Below, in pieces: positions 24,560 through 33,871 of a stretch of DNA of 64,000 bases. Location: NCBI GenBank assembly GCA_963726405.1, contig CAVSCF010000012.1:1-64000 (forward strand), read 5' to 3'. The DNA comes from JAOUJD01 sp963726405 (GTDB lineage Bacteria > Pseudomonadota > Gammaproteobacteria > Burkholderiales > Burkholderiaceae_F). The translations under genes and the position numbers were made by a program. The stretch's first letter is position 1; each line of letters opens with the position of its first letter. Below the pieces are notes generated by a model that had not been told where the DNA came from, ran no database searches, and saw only the letters and a program-made list of their open reading frames with translations.

Positions 24560-25605
24560 TTACTTCGCCAACGGGTTGAGCAGCACGACCTCGCCGTCCG
24601 ACAGGCCGGCAAGCACCTCGACGAGCTTGGCGCCGTCCGGCGTGCGCACGCTCGGGCCGATGCGCACCTGCCGCAGCTGTGGCTGGCCCTGGGGGGTCGC
24701 GACATTCACGGCGACGAGCTCGCCGCGGCGGACGAGCGCGGCCTCGGGGATGACACGCTTGCTCGCCTTGCCTATGGGAATGAGGACCTTGGCGGCCATG
24801 CCGGGCGTGAGCCCGGGAGCGTCGGTGGGCAGCTCCGCACGCACCTGGGTGGAAAGCAGGCGCGGATCGGCGGCAGGCAGCACGGTGACGCGCGTCGCGA
24901 CGAACGCCTTGCCGATCGACGGGACGTCGACCGTGGCGCGCTCGACGCGGGCCGTGGCGGGCAGGACGAACTGCGGCAGGCTGCCGACCGCGCGCAGGGA
25001 GGCCGGATCGTGCACGGAGATCACGGCGCGACCGGGGCTCGCGAACTCGCCGACTCTCCATCAGCCGGCGCGTGACGATGCCATCGAACGGGGCGCGGAT
25101 CTCCGCAAAGCCGCGCGCGGTGTTGGCCTGCACGGACCCGGCGCGGGCGGACTCGACGGCCGCGAGCGCCACCTTGTAGTCGGACTCCGCCTTGTCGAGC
25201 GCGGCCTGGCTGATGAACTTCTGCTCGACCAGGCTCTTCGTGCGCTCGTAGTTCGATTTCGCCGCGCTCATCGATGCTTCCGCCTGCGCAATGCCGGCGC
25301 GGCCCGCGGCCACCTGTGCATCGGTGTCACGCGTATCGAGCCGGGCCAGGATCTGCCCCTTCTTCACCCGGTCGCCGGCGTCGACGTAGTAGGCGGTGAC
25401 GCTGCCGTTGATCTGCGCGGCGAGGGTGGCCTGCTGCACGGCTTCTATGATGGCGTCGGCGGCGTAGACCTCGTCGAGCTCGCGCGTTTCCACCCGAACA
25501 GAGGGCACCGGACGGCCGTCGTCGGCGAAGGCGAGGTTCGAGGCGAGGATCAGGAGGACGGCCGCCAGCGAGTGGCAGCGCGCGAAGGATCCGGTCGTTT
25601 TTCAT
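24560..25605 (-). CDS. RND periplasmic adaptor (membrane fusion protein), two frameshifts
   Basis: A HlyD/AcrA-type adaptor. From ATG 25605 the natural frame needs one A fewer in the A-run after the start codon to reach the export signal SLAAVLLILASNLAFA. The lipoyl-like part (LAAQINGSVTAYYVDAGDRV), a helical hairpin (residues about 85-140) and IRAPFDGIVTRRLM follow. Near 25063 one extra base breaks the frame; it resumes as EVGEFASPGRAVISVHDPAS and runs through the beta-barrel to LNPLAK at 24560. Both breaks are single insertions with good sequence on each side, so I treat the gene as real. It is the first gene of the operon, under the operators at 25618-25654. Confidence 0.82.
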
Positions 25606-25617
25606 GCGAGGAACTAT

Positions 25618-25633
25618 ATACCCCAGGGGGTAT
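25618..25633. promoter_or_regulatory. CsoR-family-like operator of the RND operon
   Basis: ATACCCC-AG-GGGGTAT, a perfect seven-base dyad, lies 12 bases upstream of the adaptor ATG at 25605. The operon encodes a CsoR-family repressor as its last gene, so autoregulation through this site is the natural reading. The half-sites match those at 17896-17911; the spacer is two bases here and four there. Confidence 0.6.
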
Positions 25634-25640
25634 GTTGGGT

Positions 25641-25654
25641 GTGACTCCGGTCAC
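25641..25654. promoter_or_regulatory. FNR/CRP-like dyad in the RND operon promoter region
   Basis: GTGAC-TCCG-GTCAC is a perfect five-base dyad with a four-base spacer, eight bases beyond the CsoR-like operator. It shares TGAC-N4-GTCA with sites at 17917 and 39224. It could bind a CRP/FNR-family activator. Confidence 0.35.
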
Positions 25655-25684
25655 GCGGCTCCGGCGGTGTGCTGGCGAGCGGCG

Positions 25685-26685
25685 CTACTTCCTCCATACC
25701 GTCACCTTCCAGTTGTCGATCCCGAGATCGAGCGTGCCGGCCAGCGAGGCGGACGCCGTGCGCACCCAGGTCGCGAAACCGAACCGCAGCGGCGCTCCGC
25801 CGGCGGTGAAGTCGGGGCAGCGCTCGTCGGCGCCACACGGAGGCCCGGCCAGGAGCGCAATGCGGTCCGCCTGCAGGCTCTGGCCGACCACGGTGTTCCA
25901 GGCCGGCCCGCAGAATGAAGCCGATCGTTCCAGCTGGTAGAGCCGCCCGGCCTGCTCGAACGTCACGGCGAACTGCGGATCCATCGGTGCCAGTCCAGAG
26001 GAGCGGCCCAGCACCGCGCAGTCGATCGAGTGGTCGAGGGTGTAGATCGCGCCCTGCGACGCGGGCACATACGTCGCTGCCGAGTAGGAGTGCACGAGTT
26101 GCAGGGAGCTGACGCCGGCGGGCAACTGATGCACGAGCAGTCGCGACGGCGCCGGGTTGCCCCCGCTCGCGGATTGCAGCGCCGTGAAGGTGGGACCGTT
26201 CGACGACGGCGTCGCGGTGACCGCCCAGTCGGTGAGGGCAAAGGCGTTGTCTCCGACGACGATCGCCGGCAACGGCGACACGTGCAGCACGGCCACGGCG
26301 GTGACGACGGCGTTCCGCCCCGTGGCGATGACCTGGAAGCGGGCGAGGTCGTCCCCCGGTTGCGCCCCACCCAGCAGATAGGACGTGCTCGTCGCGCCCG
26401 CGATGTCGACGCCGTCGCGGCGCCACTGGTACGTCACCGGCGGATCCAGGTTGGCCACGCGCGCATCGAAGCGGACGACGGTGCCCGCCTGCACGGTCGG
26501 CTCGGCCGGGCTGATCCACACGTCCGGCGTCGGTGAAGCCGGTGGAAACGTCGGGATGGAGACATCCGGAAAGCCAATCGCGCCGATCCCGCCGCCGCTG
26601 CCGACGATGCGAGCACCCCGAGAGCGGCGATCGTGATGTGGACGAGGACTGCTGAAACGCTCCTGCGGATTCGTTCAACCCGCAT
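25685..26685 (-). CDS. Exported Ig-like domain protein of unknown function (one frameshift)
   Basis: Read leftward from ATG 26685: a signal peptide (VSAVLVHITIAALGVLASSA), a short linker, an Ig-like domain (PTVQAGTVVRFDARVANLDP, then TYQWRRDGVDIAGATSTSYL) and a C-terminal domain of about 170 residues with four cysteines, ending in NWKVTVWRK. The two halves are in different frames, with a shift near 26580-26600 inside the Gly/Ala-rich linker. I do not recognise the C-terminal domain. The start codon overlaps the end of the VanZ-like gene upstream, so both are probably in one transcript. It is 79 bases from the RND operon. Confidence 0.6.
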
Positions 26686-27174
26686 CGGTCGCCTCCCTGG
26701 GTTGCGGGAGATGAAGCACGGCGGCGGCGGCCAGCGAGCCCGCCGTGACCGCCAGCGGATCCGCGGGTCGAACGTGCCATGCGCGAGGTAGTCGACAAGA
26801 GCGGGTCAGCCAATCGGTCCCAAGAACTCGTCCGTACCATCGACGAAGGCCCGGCTGATCGACGGTGACTGCGCGACCTCGAAGGCGACGTCGACCGCCC
26901 ACCACACAGCGCAGGCCTCGTAGGGGCGGCCTCGCGGCGCGCATGCGCGGCGGTCAGCAGGCGAAGGCAAACGTGCGTGAAACTCGGCAGCCAGTCGCCG
27001 CCGCGCCGAACAGCGGCGTGTCCGCAGCGGCACGGCGGCGGGGAGCAAGGACGAGCGCGCCGGAGCTCGGTCGGACAGGTAGACCACCAGCCCGAGCACA
27101 AACGCGAGAACACCCAGCGCGACAAGTTGGCGCCCGTTCCCTGCGGCTTGCTGTCCACCGACGACGCTTGCCAC
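26675..27174 (-). pseudogene. VanZ-like small membrane protein, frame broken
   Basis: From 27174 a first helix (LVALGVLAFVLGLVVYLSDR) is followed, after frame changes, by DWLPSFTHVCAFALLTAA, CAVWWAVDVAFEVAQ, and near the end VDYLAHGTFDPADPLAVTAG. Together these match small four-helix VanZ-like proteins of proteobacteria. At least three shifts (about 27010, 26960 and 26800-26815) are needed. Function is unknown. The stop overlaps the start of the Ig-like gene. Confidence 0.5.
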
Positions 27175-27565
27175 GTGGTCTCCCGTGGGTGACGCTGGCT
27201 TTCATTAAAGGTGGTGCGCGAGGGCATCCCTTGACTTGAAGCAGCCCGGGCAGCGGTGGAAGGCACAGCAGGTGCAAAGGCGTGACAGTCGGGCGCGTGC
27301 CTCACATCGCGTTGAAGAGAGCGAGCGGCGAAGCGCGGGCGTGGGGCGCGGGGACCCGGTTGACCCAGAGCAAGGATCACATTGGCTGCGCGGCACCAGC
27401 GCGGGCACCGGCTATGGTGAACTGTTGGCGGAAGTGATTGATCACGCCATTCTCTTGCGGTTCGCGCCGAGTCGCCACGCGGAGTCAGCGAGACCGGGGC
27501 TTAAGTGGTCCGCCGATATGAATGCGCACACGTTCCGCGGTACTTGACGACGCGAGAAGTGAACG
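27175..27565. other. Divergent intergenic region, no gene seen
   Basis: Roughly 390 bases between the leftward VanZ-like gene and the rightward sulfatase-maturase gene. The short open frames on both strands have poor coding character. The only notable signal is the dyad GTGAT-TG-ATCAC at 27434-27445, which could be an operator for the rightward genes. Confidence 0.4.
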
Positions 27566-28859
27566 ATGGCAAGCGAAGGCCCGGACAAGTACCACTTGCC
27601 GCAATGGCTCGGGGCGAACGGGCGCCGCCGCTTCCACGTGATGGCGAAGCCGGCAGGCGCGTCGTGCAACCTGGAGTGCGGCTACTGCTTCTATCTCAGC
27701 AAGGACACGCTGGACGGCGGCCTGGGTCGCGGGCCGGATGGCCGATGAGCAACTCGAACTGCTGATCCGGCAATACATCGAGGGCGTCACGGCAGATGAA
27801 GTGGTGTTCTCGTGGCAGGGCGGTGAACCGACGCTGCGTGGACTCGACTTCTTCCGCAAGGTCGTTGCGCTGCAGGCGAAGCACGCGCGGCCTGGCCAGC
27901 GGGTCGAGAACGACCTGCAGACCAACGGCACGCTGCTCGACGCGGACTGGGCGCGCTTCCTGAAGGAGCATCGTTTCCTCGTCGGCCTGAGCATCGACGG
28001 TCCGAGGGAACTGCATGACCGCTTTCGCATCACCAAGCAGGGCGCACCTACGTTCGACAGGCGTCATGGCCGCCGTCGAACTGCTGCGGCAATTCGACGT
28101 CCCGTTCAACACGCTGACCTGCGTGCACCGGTACAACGCGGCGCGTCCGCTCGACGTGTACCGCTTCCTTCGCCGCGAGGTCGGTTCGACGTATCTGCAG
28201 TTCATTCCTGTCGTGCAGGCGCGCGGGCTTCGAGACGAGTGCGCCGCGGTGCCCTGGGCTCCTCGCAGCTGCCGATGCCTGGCGGCGCCGCGGGCGCGGC
28301 CGGACCATCCCGCATCGGTGGTGACTGATTGGTCGGTCGATCCCGACGAGTACGGCCGGTTTCTGTGCGCAGATCTGGGACGAGTGGCGGCGAACGCGAC
28401 CTCGGCAAGGTGCTCGTCAATTTCGCCGAGACGCTGGTCGCACAGCATCTCGGCCTGCCGTCGCAACTGTGTGTGCACAGCCAGTTGTGCGGCAAGGGGG
28501 TGGCGGTCGAGCACGACGGCACCGTCTACGCCTGCGATCACTACGTCTATCCGGAATACGGTCGCGGCCGCCTTGGCGACGGACGCTCGCTCGCAGACAT
28601 GGTGTTCTCTCCCGAGCAGGTGCGCTTCGGCTACGCGAAGTCGGACACGCTGCCGCAGTTCTGCCGTCGCTGCGGTTTCCTGACCGACTGCTGGGGCGAG
28701 TGCACGAAGAACCGGCTGCTGCGCACGCCGGACGGTGAGCCGGGACTCAACTACCTGTGCGCGGGGCTCAAGCGTTTCTTCGCGCACGCGGGGCCGCAGG
28801 CCGACGGGATCGCGGCGCAGTTGCGCGCATTCGCGCCGCAGTCGCTGCCCCGGATGTGA
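27566..28859 (+). pseudogene. Anaerobic sulfatase-maturating radical SAM enzyme (anSME), frame broken
   Basis: A radical SAM enzyme that converts the active-site Cys or Ser of sulfatases to formylglycine. The CX3CX2C cluster site reads CNLECGYCFYLSKD. Downstream family landmarks are VVFSWQGGEPTL, LQTNGTLLDADW, VGLSIDGPRELHDRFR, YLQFIPVVQ, VTDWSVDPDEYGRFLC, and a C-terminal SPASM-type region (GTVYACDHYVYPEYGRGRLG, CRRCGFLTDCWGECTKNRLL) with the auxiliary-cluster cysteines. At least four or five single-base shifts (about 27735, 28050, 28370 and 28400, possibly another near 28250) break the frame. All key residues survive when frames are joined. It is the first gene of a rightward group that also encodes its probable substrate. 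Confidence 0.8.
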
Positions 28860-28869
28860 GGAAGATACC

Positions 28870-29841
28870 ATGAATCGACTTCGACGCTCGCGGAACGCTC
28901 AGTTGTTGTGCCGGTGGCCGCTGCCGTGCTGTTGTCGCTCGCGTCGCCGACGGATGCGCAACCGCTCGAATCCTGGAACAACGGTTCGGCGAAGGCGAGG
29001 ATCTTTCGGTTCGGGACCGATGTCACCACGAGGGGCACGGAGAGGTACGTCGATCCGGACGATCGCATCGCCGTGTTCGACAACGACGGAACGCTGTGGC
29101 CCGAGCAGCCGATGCCGTTCCAGTTCGTCTTCGCGCTCGACCGGGTCAAGGCGCTCGCGCCGCAGCGCCCCGAATGGCTGGCTCCGCGCCCTACAAGTCG
29201 CTCTTGCCGCCGGCGGAGCGCATCGCGTCGCCGACGGCGAAGGGCGGCAACAGCGTCTGGGTGGCGCAGCAGGGATACGTGGTCGAAGCGTTCGCCGCGG
29301 TCGGCGTCGCGAAAGCGCGTGCGTTGGCTGAGCGTGCCGGCTGTTCACGTCGATCTCGGTGGCCGACTGCGACAGCTTCGCTCCTGCGCGCCGCGGCCCA
29401 CTACGACGGCGTCGCCGCGATCTTCATCCAGTTTGCCGACCCGGGCTGCGCGATCGGTGTTCCGCCGAGCGGATCATCGAGAGCCAGAGCAAGGTGGCAT
29501 TCGAAATGCGCGACGGCGTGCCGGTCCTGGTGAAGCTGCCGCAGATCGACCTCCTCGACGACGCGGCGGGCAAGCCGGTCGGTATCCACAAGCACATCGG
29601 CCGCCGGCCGATCGCGGCGTTCGGCAACTCCGATGGCGATCTGCAGATGCTGCAGTGGGCGACGGCCGGCCCAGGCCCACGCTTCGGCCTGATCGTCCAT
29701 CACACCGATGGCGAGCGCGAGTGGGCGTACGACCGCGCACCGCCGATAGTGCTCGACAAGGCACTGGACGCGGCGAAGGCCAGGGGCTGGACAGTCGTTG
29801 ACATGAAGCGCGACTGGAAGAGGGTGTACGCATTCGAGTAA
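28870..29841 (+). pseudogene. HAD-superfamily phosphatase-like exported protein, frame broken
   Basis: The start (ATG 28870) follows the maturase stop after GAGGAAGATACC. A signal-like hydrophobic run (VAAAVLLSLASPTDAQ) precedes HAD motif I, AVFDNDGTLW. The C-terminal third is intact and includes GRRPIAAFGNSDGDLQML (motif IV with its acidic pair) and WTVVDMKRDWKRVYAFE. The middle (about 29180-29480) does not read as the usual cap domain in any single frame, and several shifts are needed. It is probably a periplasmic phosphomonoesterase of the haloacid dehalogenase group; substrate unknown. Relatives are frequent beside sulfatases of this kind. Confidence 0.6.
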
Positions 29842-29847
29842 CGGGTC

Positions 29848-30294
29848 ATGCAGGACTTCGTCGACTTCGTCATGCGCCTGTGGGCCGATCTTCTCGAGCG
29901 ACCGCGCGGCCCGTTCGCGTTCCGCCTCGCGGTGCAGCCGATGATCGCTCTGCTGCTCGCCGTGCGCGATGGCGTCCAGGACGCGAAGACCGGGCGTTCG
30001 CCGTATTTCTGGAGCGTGCTGCACGACCCGCCGGAGCGGGCCAGGCGCGTACGCGAGGCGCTCAGGGCGACGGCGAAGGTCGGCGGCCTCGCATTGCGCT
30101 CGACGTCATCTACCAGCTCAACGTGCGCGGCTGGGTCTATCCGGGGGAGGCGCTCGGCATCGCGTTGCTGCTCGCACTCTTTCCTTACTCGGCGATGCGC
30201 GGCCCGGTGGATCGGATCGCCCGTCGCTGGATCGCTCGTCAAACAACGCGACAGAAGGCGCCGGACAGGCGCACCACCTGCGCGAACGACATGA
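29848..30294 (+). CDS. Small integral membrane protein of unknown function (one or two frameshifts)
   Basis: Begins MQDFVDFVMRLWADLLERPR six bases after the HAD gene. A first hydrophobic segment (RLAVQPMIALLLAVRDGVQD) is followed by a conserved-looking SPYFWSVLHDP. Near 30090 the frame shifts to LDVIYQLNVRGWVYPGEALG, continuing to a second membrane span and MRGPVDRIARRWI. I do not recognise the family by function. Its stop is within the Shine-Dalgarno region of the sulfatase gene, indicating one operon. Confidence 0.55.
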   Translation: MQDFVDFVMRLWADLLERPRGPFAFRLAVQPMIALLLAVRDGVQDAKTGRSPYFWSVLHDPPERARRVREALRATAKVGGLALRSTSSTSSTCAAGSIRGRRSASRCCSHSFLTRRCAARWIGSPVAGSLVKQRDRRRRTGAPPARTT

Positions 30295-30303
30295 AGGATG
30301 GCC

Positions 30304-31821
30304 ATGGCAAAGAACAGCAAGCCCAACATCTCGTCATCTGGGGTGACGACATCGGGATGTGGAACCTGTCGTGCTACCACCGAGGCGATGATGGGAAACC
30401 GAACGCCGAACATCGACCGCATCGCGGCCGAGGGCGCGCTCTTCACCGACTACTACGGCCAGCAGAGCTGCACGGCGGGCCGGGCCGCCTTCATCACCGG
30501 GCAGCACCCGTTCCGCAGGGGCTGCTGAAGGTCGGCATGCCGGGCGCCGAGCTCGGACTGCAGCCGCAGGATCCGACGATCGCCGATCTGCTGAAGAACC
30601 ACGGCTACATGACCGGCCAGTTCGGCAAGAACCACCTCGGCGACCGCAACGAGTATCTGCCCACGGTGCACGGGTTCGACGAGTTCTTCGGCAACCTCTA
30701 CCACCTCGAATGCCGAGGAAGAACCGGAGGATCCGCAGTATCCGAAGGACGCCGGAATTCAGGCAGCACTTCGGCCCGCGGGGTGCGCTGCGCTGCAAGG
30801 CGACCGACAAGGAGGACACGACGGTCGACCCGCGCTTCGGCAAGGTCGGCAAGCAGGTCATCGAGGACACCGGTGCGGTCACGCGCAAGCGCATGGAGAC
30901 CGTGGATGACGAGTTCCTCGCCGGATCGCTCGACATCATCGAGAGCGCGTCAAGGCCGGCATGCCGTTCTTCGTCTGGCACAACCGACACGGAAGCACTG
31001 CTGGAGCTTGAGTCCCGAGTACGACGGCAAGACCGGATACGGCCTGTAGCCGACGGCATGGCGCAGCTGGACGACATCGTCGGTGTGCTGCTGAAGAAGC
31101 TGGACGACCTCGGCATCGCCGACAACACGATCGTCGTTTTCTCAACCGACAACGGTGCCGAGAAGTTCACCTGGCCGGATGGCGGGGACACGCCGTTCAG
31201 GGGCGAGAAGGGCGGCACCTGGGAAGGCGGCATGCGGGTGCCGCAGGTGGTCCGCTGGCCGGGTACGGTCAAGCCGGGCACCGTGATCGACGGGGTCATG
31301 TCGCACGAGGACTGGGCGGTGACGCTGCTGGCCGCCGCCGGCGAGGCCGACGTCAACGAGAAGCTTCAGAAGGGTCACGTCGCGAACGGGAAGACCTTCA
31401 AGGTCCATCTCGACGGCTACGACCAACATGAGCTGCTGGCGGGGACGGGGCCTAGCAAGCGGCAAGAGATCTTCTACTTCGACGACAACGGCAATCTCAA
31501 CGCCGTGCGAGATCCGCGACTGGAAGGCGACGTTCGCGAAGCCGGGCGACTGGCTGTACGGCGGCCCGCCGCTGCCGCTGACCTTCCGAAGATCGCAACC
31601 GGCGCATGGACCGCCCTTCGAGTCCCATGTTTACATCGCCGAGTTGCCCGATGGCGATGCGCTGGATGGGCGACAAGTTCTGGGCCTTCGTGCCGATGCA
31701 GGCGGCCGTCGGCCACTTCCTGCAGACGTTCAAGGAGTTTCCGCAGCGGCAGAAATCGGCCAGCTTCAACATCGATCAGGTGCTGGCGCGGTTGAATGAA
31801 GGGTCGGCGGCGGGCAAGTAA
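30304..31821 (+). pseudogene. Cys-type arylsulfatase, frame broken
   Basis: A type I sulfatase. Frames joined in order give a metal site (VIWGDDIGMWNLSCYHRG), the modification motif CTAGR in QQSCTAGRAAFITGQHP, NHGYMTGQFGKNHLGD, then VVFSTDNGAEKFTWPDGGD with further metal ligands, and EGGMRVPQVVRWPG. The C-terminus ends NIDQVLARLNEGSAAGK. CXAXR is a variant of the (C/S)XPXR signature, and the cysteine is the residue the upstream anSME would convert to formylglycine. At least eight shifts, both insertions and deletions, interrupt it (about 30335, 30392, 30523, 30712, 30755, 30950-31050, 31500 and 31650). Substrate is unknown. Family-like residues persist in every segment. Confidence 0.75.
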
Positions 31822-31834
31822 AGACAGAACGCGT

Positions 31835-31860
31835 GCCGCGCCGGGGCGCTCCGGCGCGGC
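31835..31860. other. Strong GC hairpin after the sulfatase gene
   Basis: GCCGCGCCGG-GGCGCT-CCGGCGCGGC is a ten-pair perfect stem 13 bases after the sulfatase stop and just before the DUF1622 gene. No U-tract follows, so it is more likely an mRNA processing or stability element than an intrinsic terminator. Confidence 0.45.
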
Positions 31861-31872
31861 CGGTCCACATCA

Positions 31873-32236
31873 ATGGAAGCCCTGCTGCACTCGATTGCGT
31901 ACCCGATCGCTCTGGCGATCCAGGCGGTGGCGATTGCATTCGTCACGACGGGCAGCGCGCTCGCATTGGTCAGGGCCGTCCGCATGCTGATCGCCGGCAC
32001 GCGCAGCAAGGGTGAGTTCCAGGAGATCTGGTTGAACCACGCACGCTGCCTGTCGCTGCGCTCGAGATCCTCGTGCTCGCGGCGACATACGAAGACGTCG
32101 TTCTCGGACGTGGAACGAGCTGGGACGGCTTGCCGCGGTCGCCATGATCCGCACGTTCCTCAGTTACTTCCTTGATCGCGAGATGGAGTACGCGGAGAGG
32201 CCCGTGCCGCGCAGTGCGACCGAAGTCCAGCGGTAA
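31873..32236 (+). CDS. DUF1622 membrane protein (two frameshifts)
   Basis: A small three-span membrane protein. It starts MEALLHSIAYPIALAIQAVA, continues to IWLNHARCLSL, then after a one-base deletion near 32055 reads ALEILVLAATYEDVVLGRGT. After another near 32132 it reads VAMIRTFLSYFLDREMEY and ends at 32236. The arrangement fits DUF1622. Function unknown; it is coupled with the DUF202 gene 15 bases downstream. Confidence 0.65.
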
Positions 32237-32251
32237 TCGGTGGAGACGTCG

Positions 32252-32672
32252 ATGAACGATCCGACTGAAACGCGTGTCACGGCGAAGTCGCCTTCTGATG
32301 TCATCTCGGTGGAGCTCTCGTCGCGACGCACCGGGATGTCGTTGCAGCGCACGCGGATGAGCGCCGATCGCACGCTGATGTCGGTCGTGCGCACGTCGCT
32401 GTCGCTGAACGGCTTCGAGTTCACCATCTTCCAGGTGCTCCAGAAGGCGCACGAAGCGAAGACGTGAAGAGGGAAGGGGCCGGGCACAGCGGCCAGTCGG
32501 CGTTGCTCGGAATGGTGGCGCGCGCTCACGCTATGAGTATGGCGAGTTGCGGCGGAGACCGAGGCTGATAGGTAAAGCGAGTTCGTTGTCGCTGACGCTG
32601 ATCGTCGCGTGTGCTGTTGGCTCGGGCTTTCGCGATCGCCAGCATGGTGTTCGACGTGGGCCCTTCACGTAG
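32252..32672 (+). pseudogene. DUF202 (YidH-type) membrane protein, frame broken
   Basis: ATG 32252 follows GGAGACGTCG. The N-terminal domain TRMSADRTLMSVVRTSLSLN and FTIFQVLQ is the DUF202 hallmark. The written frame stops at 32467, but family-like sequence resumes in other frames: YEYGELRRRPRLIG, SLSLTLIVA and AIASMVFDVGP, ending near 32672. A full-length protein of about 135 residues with three spans is therefore reconstructed through several shifts. Role unknown. Confidence 0.5.
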
Positions 32673-32793
32673 CGCGCGATGGTTCGGCCGCTGGGGAACA
32701 GGGTCACCATGAATTTCCCACGCAAATCTTCCTCGGCACCGGTCCGGCTTGCAGCGCGGTCTGGATCGTGAGTGAGGGGCGAAAGGACGCGTC

Positions 32794-33605
32794 GTGAAGG
32801 CTTATCGACGACTTTCCCGCGCGGCCGCCGGTCTGTGCCTCGGCGCGGCTGTCCTGCTGCCGCTTGCTGCACAGGCGCAGGACGGCGATCGGCTGGCAGT
32901 GGCGCGGTCGGCGTACCTGTGGCTGTCGAGCATCGAGTCCGTCACGCGCTTTCCAGCGGTGCCACCGGGACCGACCATCGAGGTGGACGCGGGCGAGATC
33001 CTCGAACGACTCAAGTTCGGATTCATGGGGGTCGTCGAGGGCACAGGGGACGGCGCGACTTGTCGGGCGACGTCTCACCTCGACGTCGGGAGAAGACCTC
33101 GACCGCACTCACCTGAACGAGGGCACGCTGCCGGCGTCCGCCGCGGGCAACCTCAGCCTCGACATGAAGTCGTGGCTGTGGACCATCGCTGGCATGTATA
33201 CGGTCGCCCGGAGCGCGGACTACGAGTCGCATGCGCTCTTGGGCGCGCGCATGGCGTACGTCAAGCAGACGCTGGACTGGGCGCTGAGAGGCAGCGTTGT
33301 CGGCACAGGGCTGCCCGGGACGGCGGACGCAGCGAAGTCAGCGATACGAACTGGGACGCGGTCGTCGGTGTGACGGGCGCGGCGCGGCTGGGCGCGGACC
33401 GGCGCTGGGTCGTGCCGTACACATCGACATTGGCGCGGGACAGTCGAAGCTCACCTGGCAGGCGCTGGCCGGGCTGGGGTACGCGTTCGACTGGGGCACG
33501 GTCTCCGCGGCCTGGCGTTACCTCGACTACGAGTACAAGGCAGGGTATCCGCTCGAACGCATGACGCTGAGCGGACCGTTCCTTGGCGCGACGCTGCGGT
33601 GGTGA
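32794..33605 (+). pseudogene. Outer membrane beta-barrel protein of unknown function, frame broken
   Basis: GTG at 32794 starts a signal peptide (GLCLGAAVLLPLAAQAQD). Strand-like segments follow: SAYLWLSSIESVTRF, GEILERLKFGFMG, LSLDMKSWLWTIAGMYTVA, GARMAYVKQTLDWALRG, KLTWQALAGLGYAFDWG and AAWRYLDYEYKAG. The end, GPFLGATLRW, has the aromatic C-terminus expected of barrel proteins. The segments lie in three frames, with shifts near 32890, 33055, 33340 and 33415. Its position at the end of the sulfatase group suggests a porin-like or envelope role, but this is inference. Confidence 0.6.
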
Positions 33606-33635
33606 GCGCGGCCCATTGAGAAAGGCGAGACGATC

Positions 33636-33701
33636 ATGTTGAAGGCGGCGAAGTGGCTGGTGATCATCGGCAGCGGTTGGCTGGTGTTCGACGCGATCTG
33701 A
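33636..33701 (+). CDS. Very small hydrophobic ORF (21 residues)
   Basis: MLKAAKWLVIIGSGWLVFDA with one further residue follows AAAGGCGAGACG at a good distance. It could be a tiny single-span membrane peptide, or the start of a longer protein broken by a frameshift, given the error density here. I do not recognise it. Confidence 0.25.
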   Translation: MLKAAKWLVIIGSGWLVFDAI

Positions 33702-33797
33702 TCGTCTGGGAGTGCCGAACCCGTATTCGGATGGCCGTCCCGTGTCGGCAGCCTTTCAATGGTGTCGGCCTGGAGAGGAAGGTTGGGGCGGGGGGCG

Positions 33798-33830
33798 AAA
33801 AAAAGGCGCGGCCATTGCGGCACGCGCCTT
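33798..33830 (-). terminator. Intrinsic terminator of the minus-strand molybdoenzyme operon
   Basis: On the minus strand AAGGCGCG and CGCGCCTT (33830-33823 and 33810-33803) form a stem around a 12-base loop, followed by a run of seven Ts. It lies 42 bases beyond the rhodanese stop codon. The AAGG flank also allows weak termination from the other side. Confidence 0.75.
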
Positions 33831-33871
33831 CTAGTGGGCCGGATGGGAGTCCGGCCCGGGGGATCGGCGTA

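Noticed and set aside
22128..25508. A 1126-codon minus-strand open frame joining adaptor and pump regions
   Set aside because: Only the first 140 codons are real adaptor sequence. After the frameshift near 25063 it reads the RND gene out of frame.
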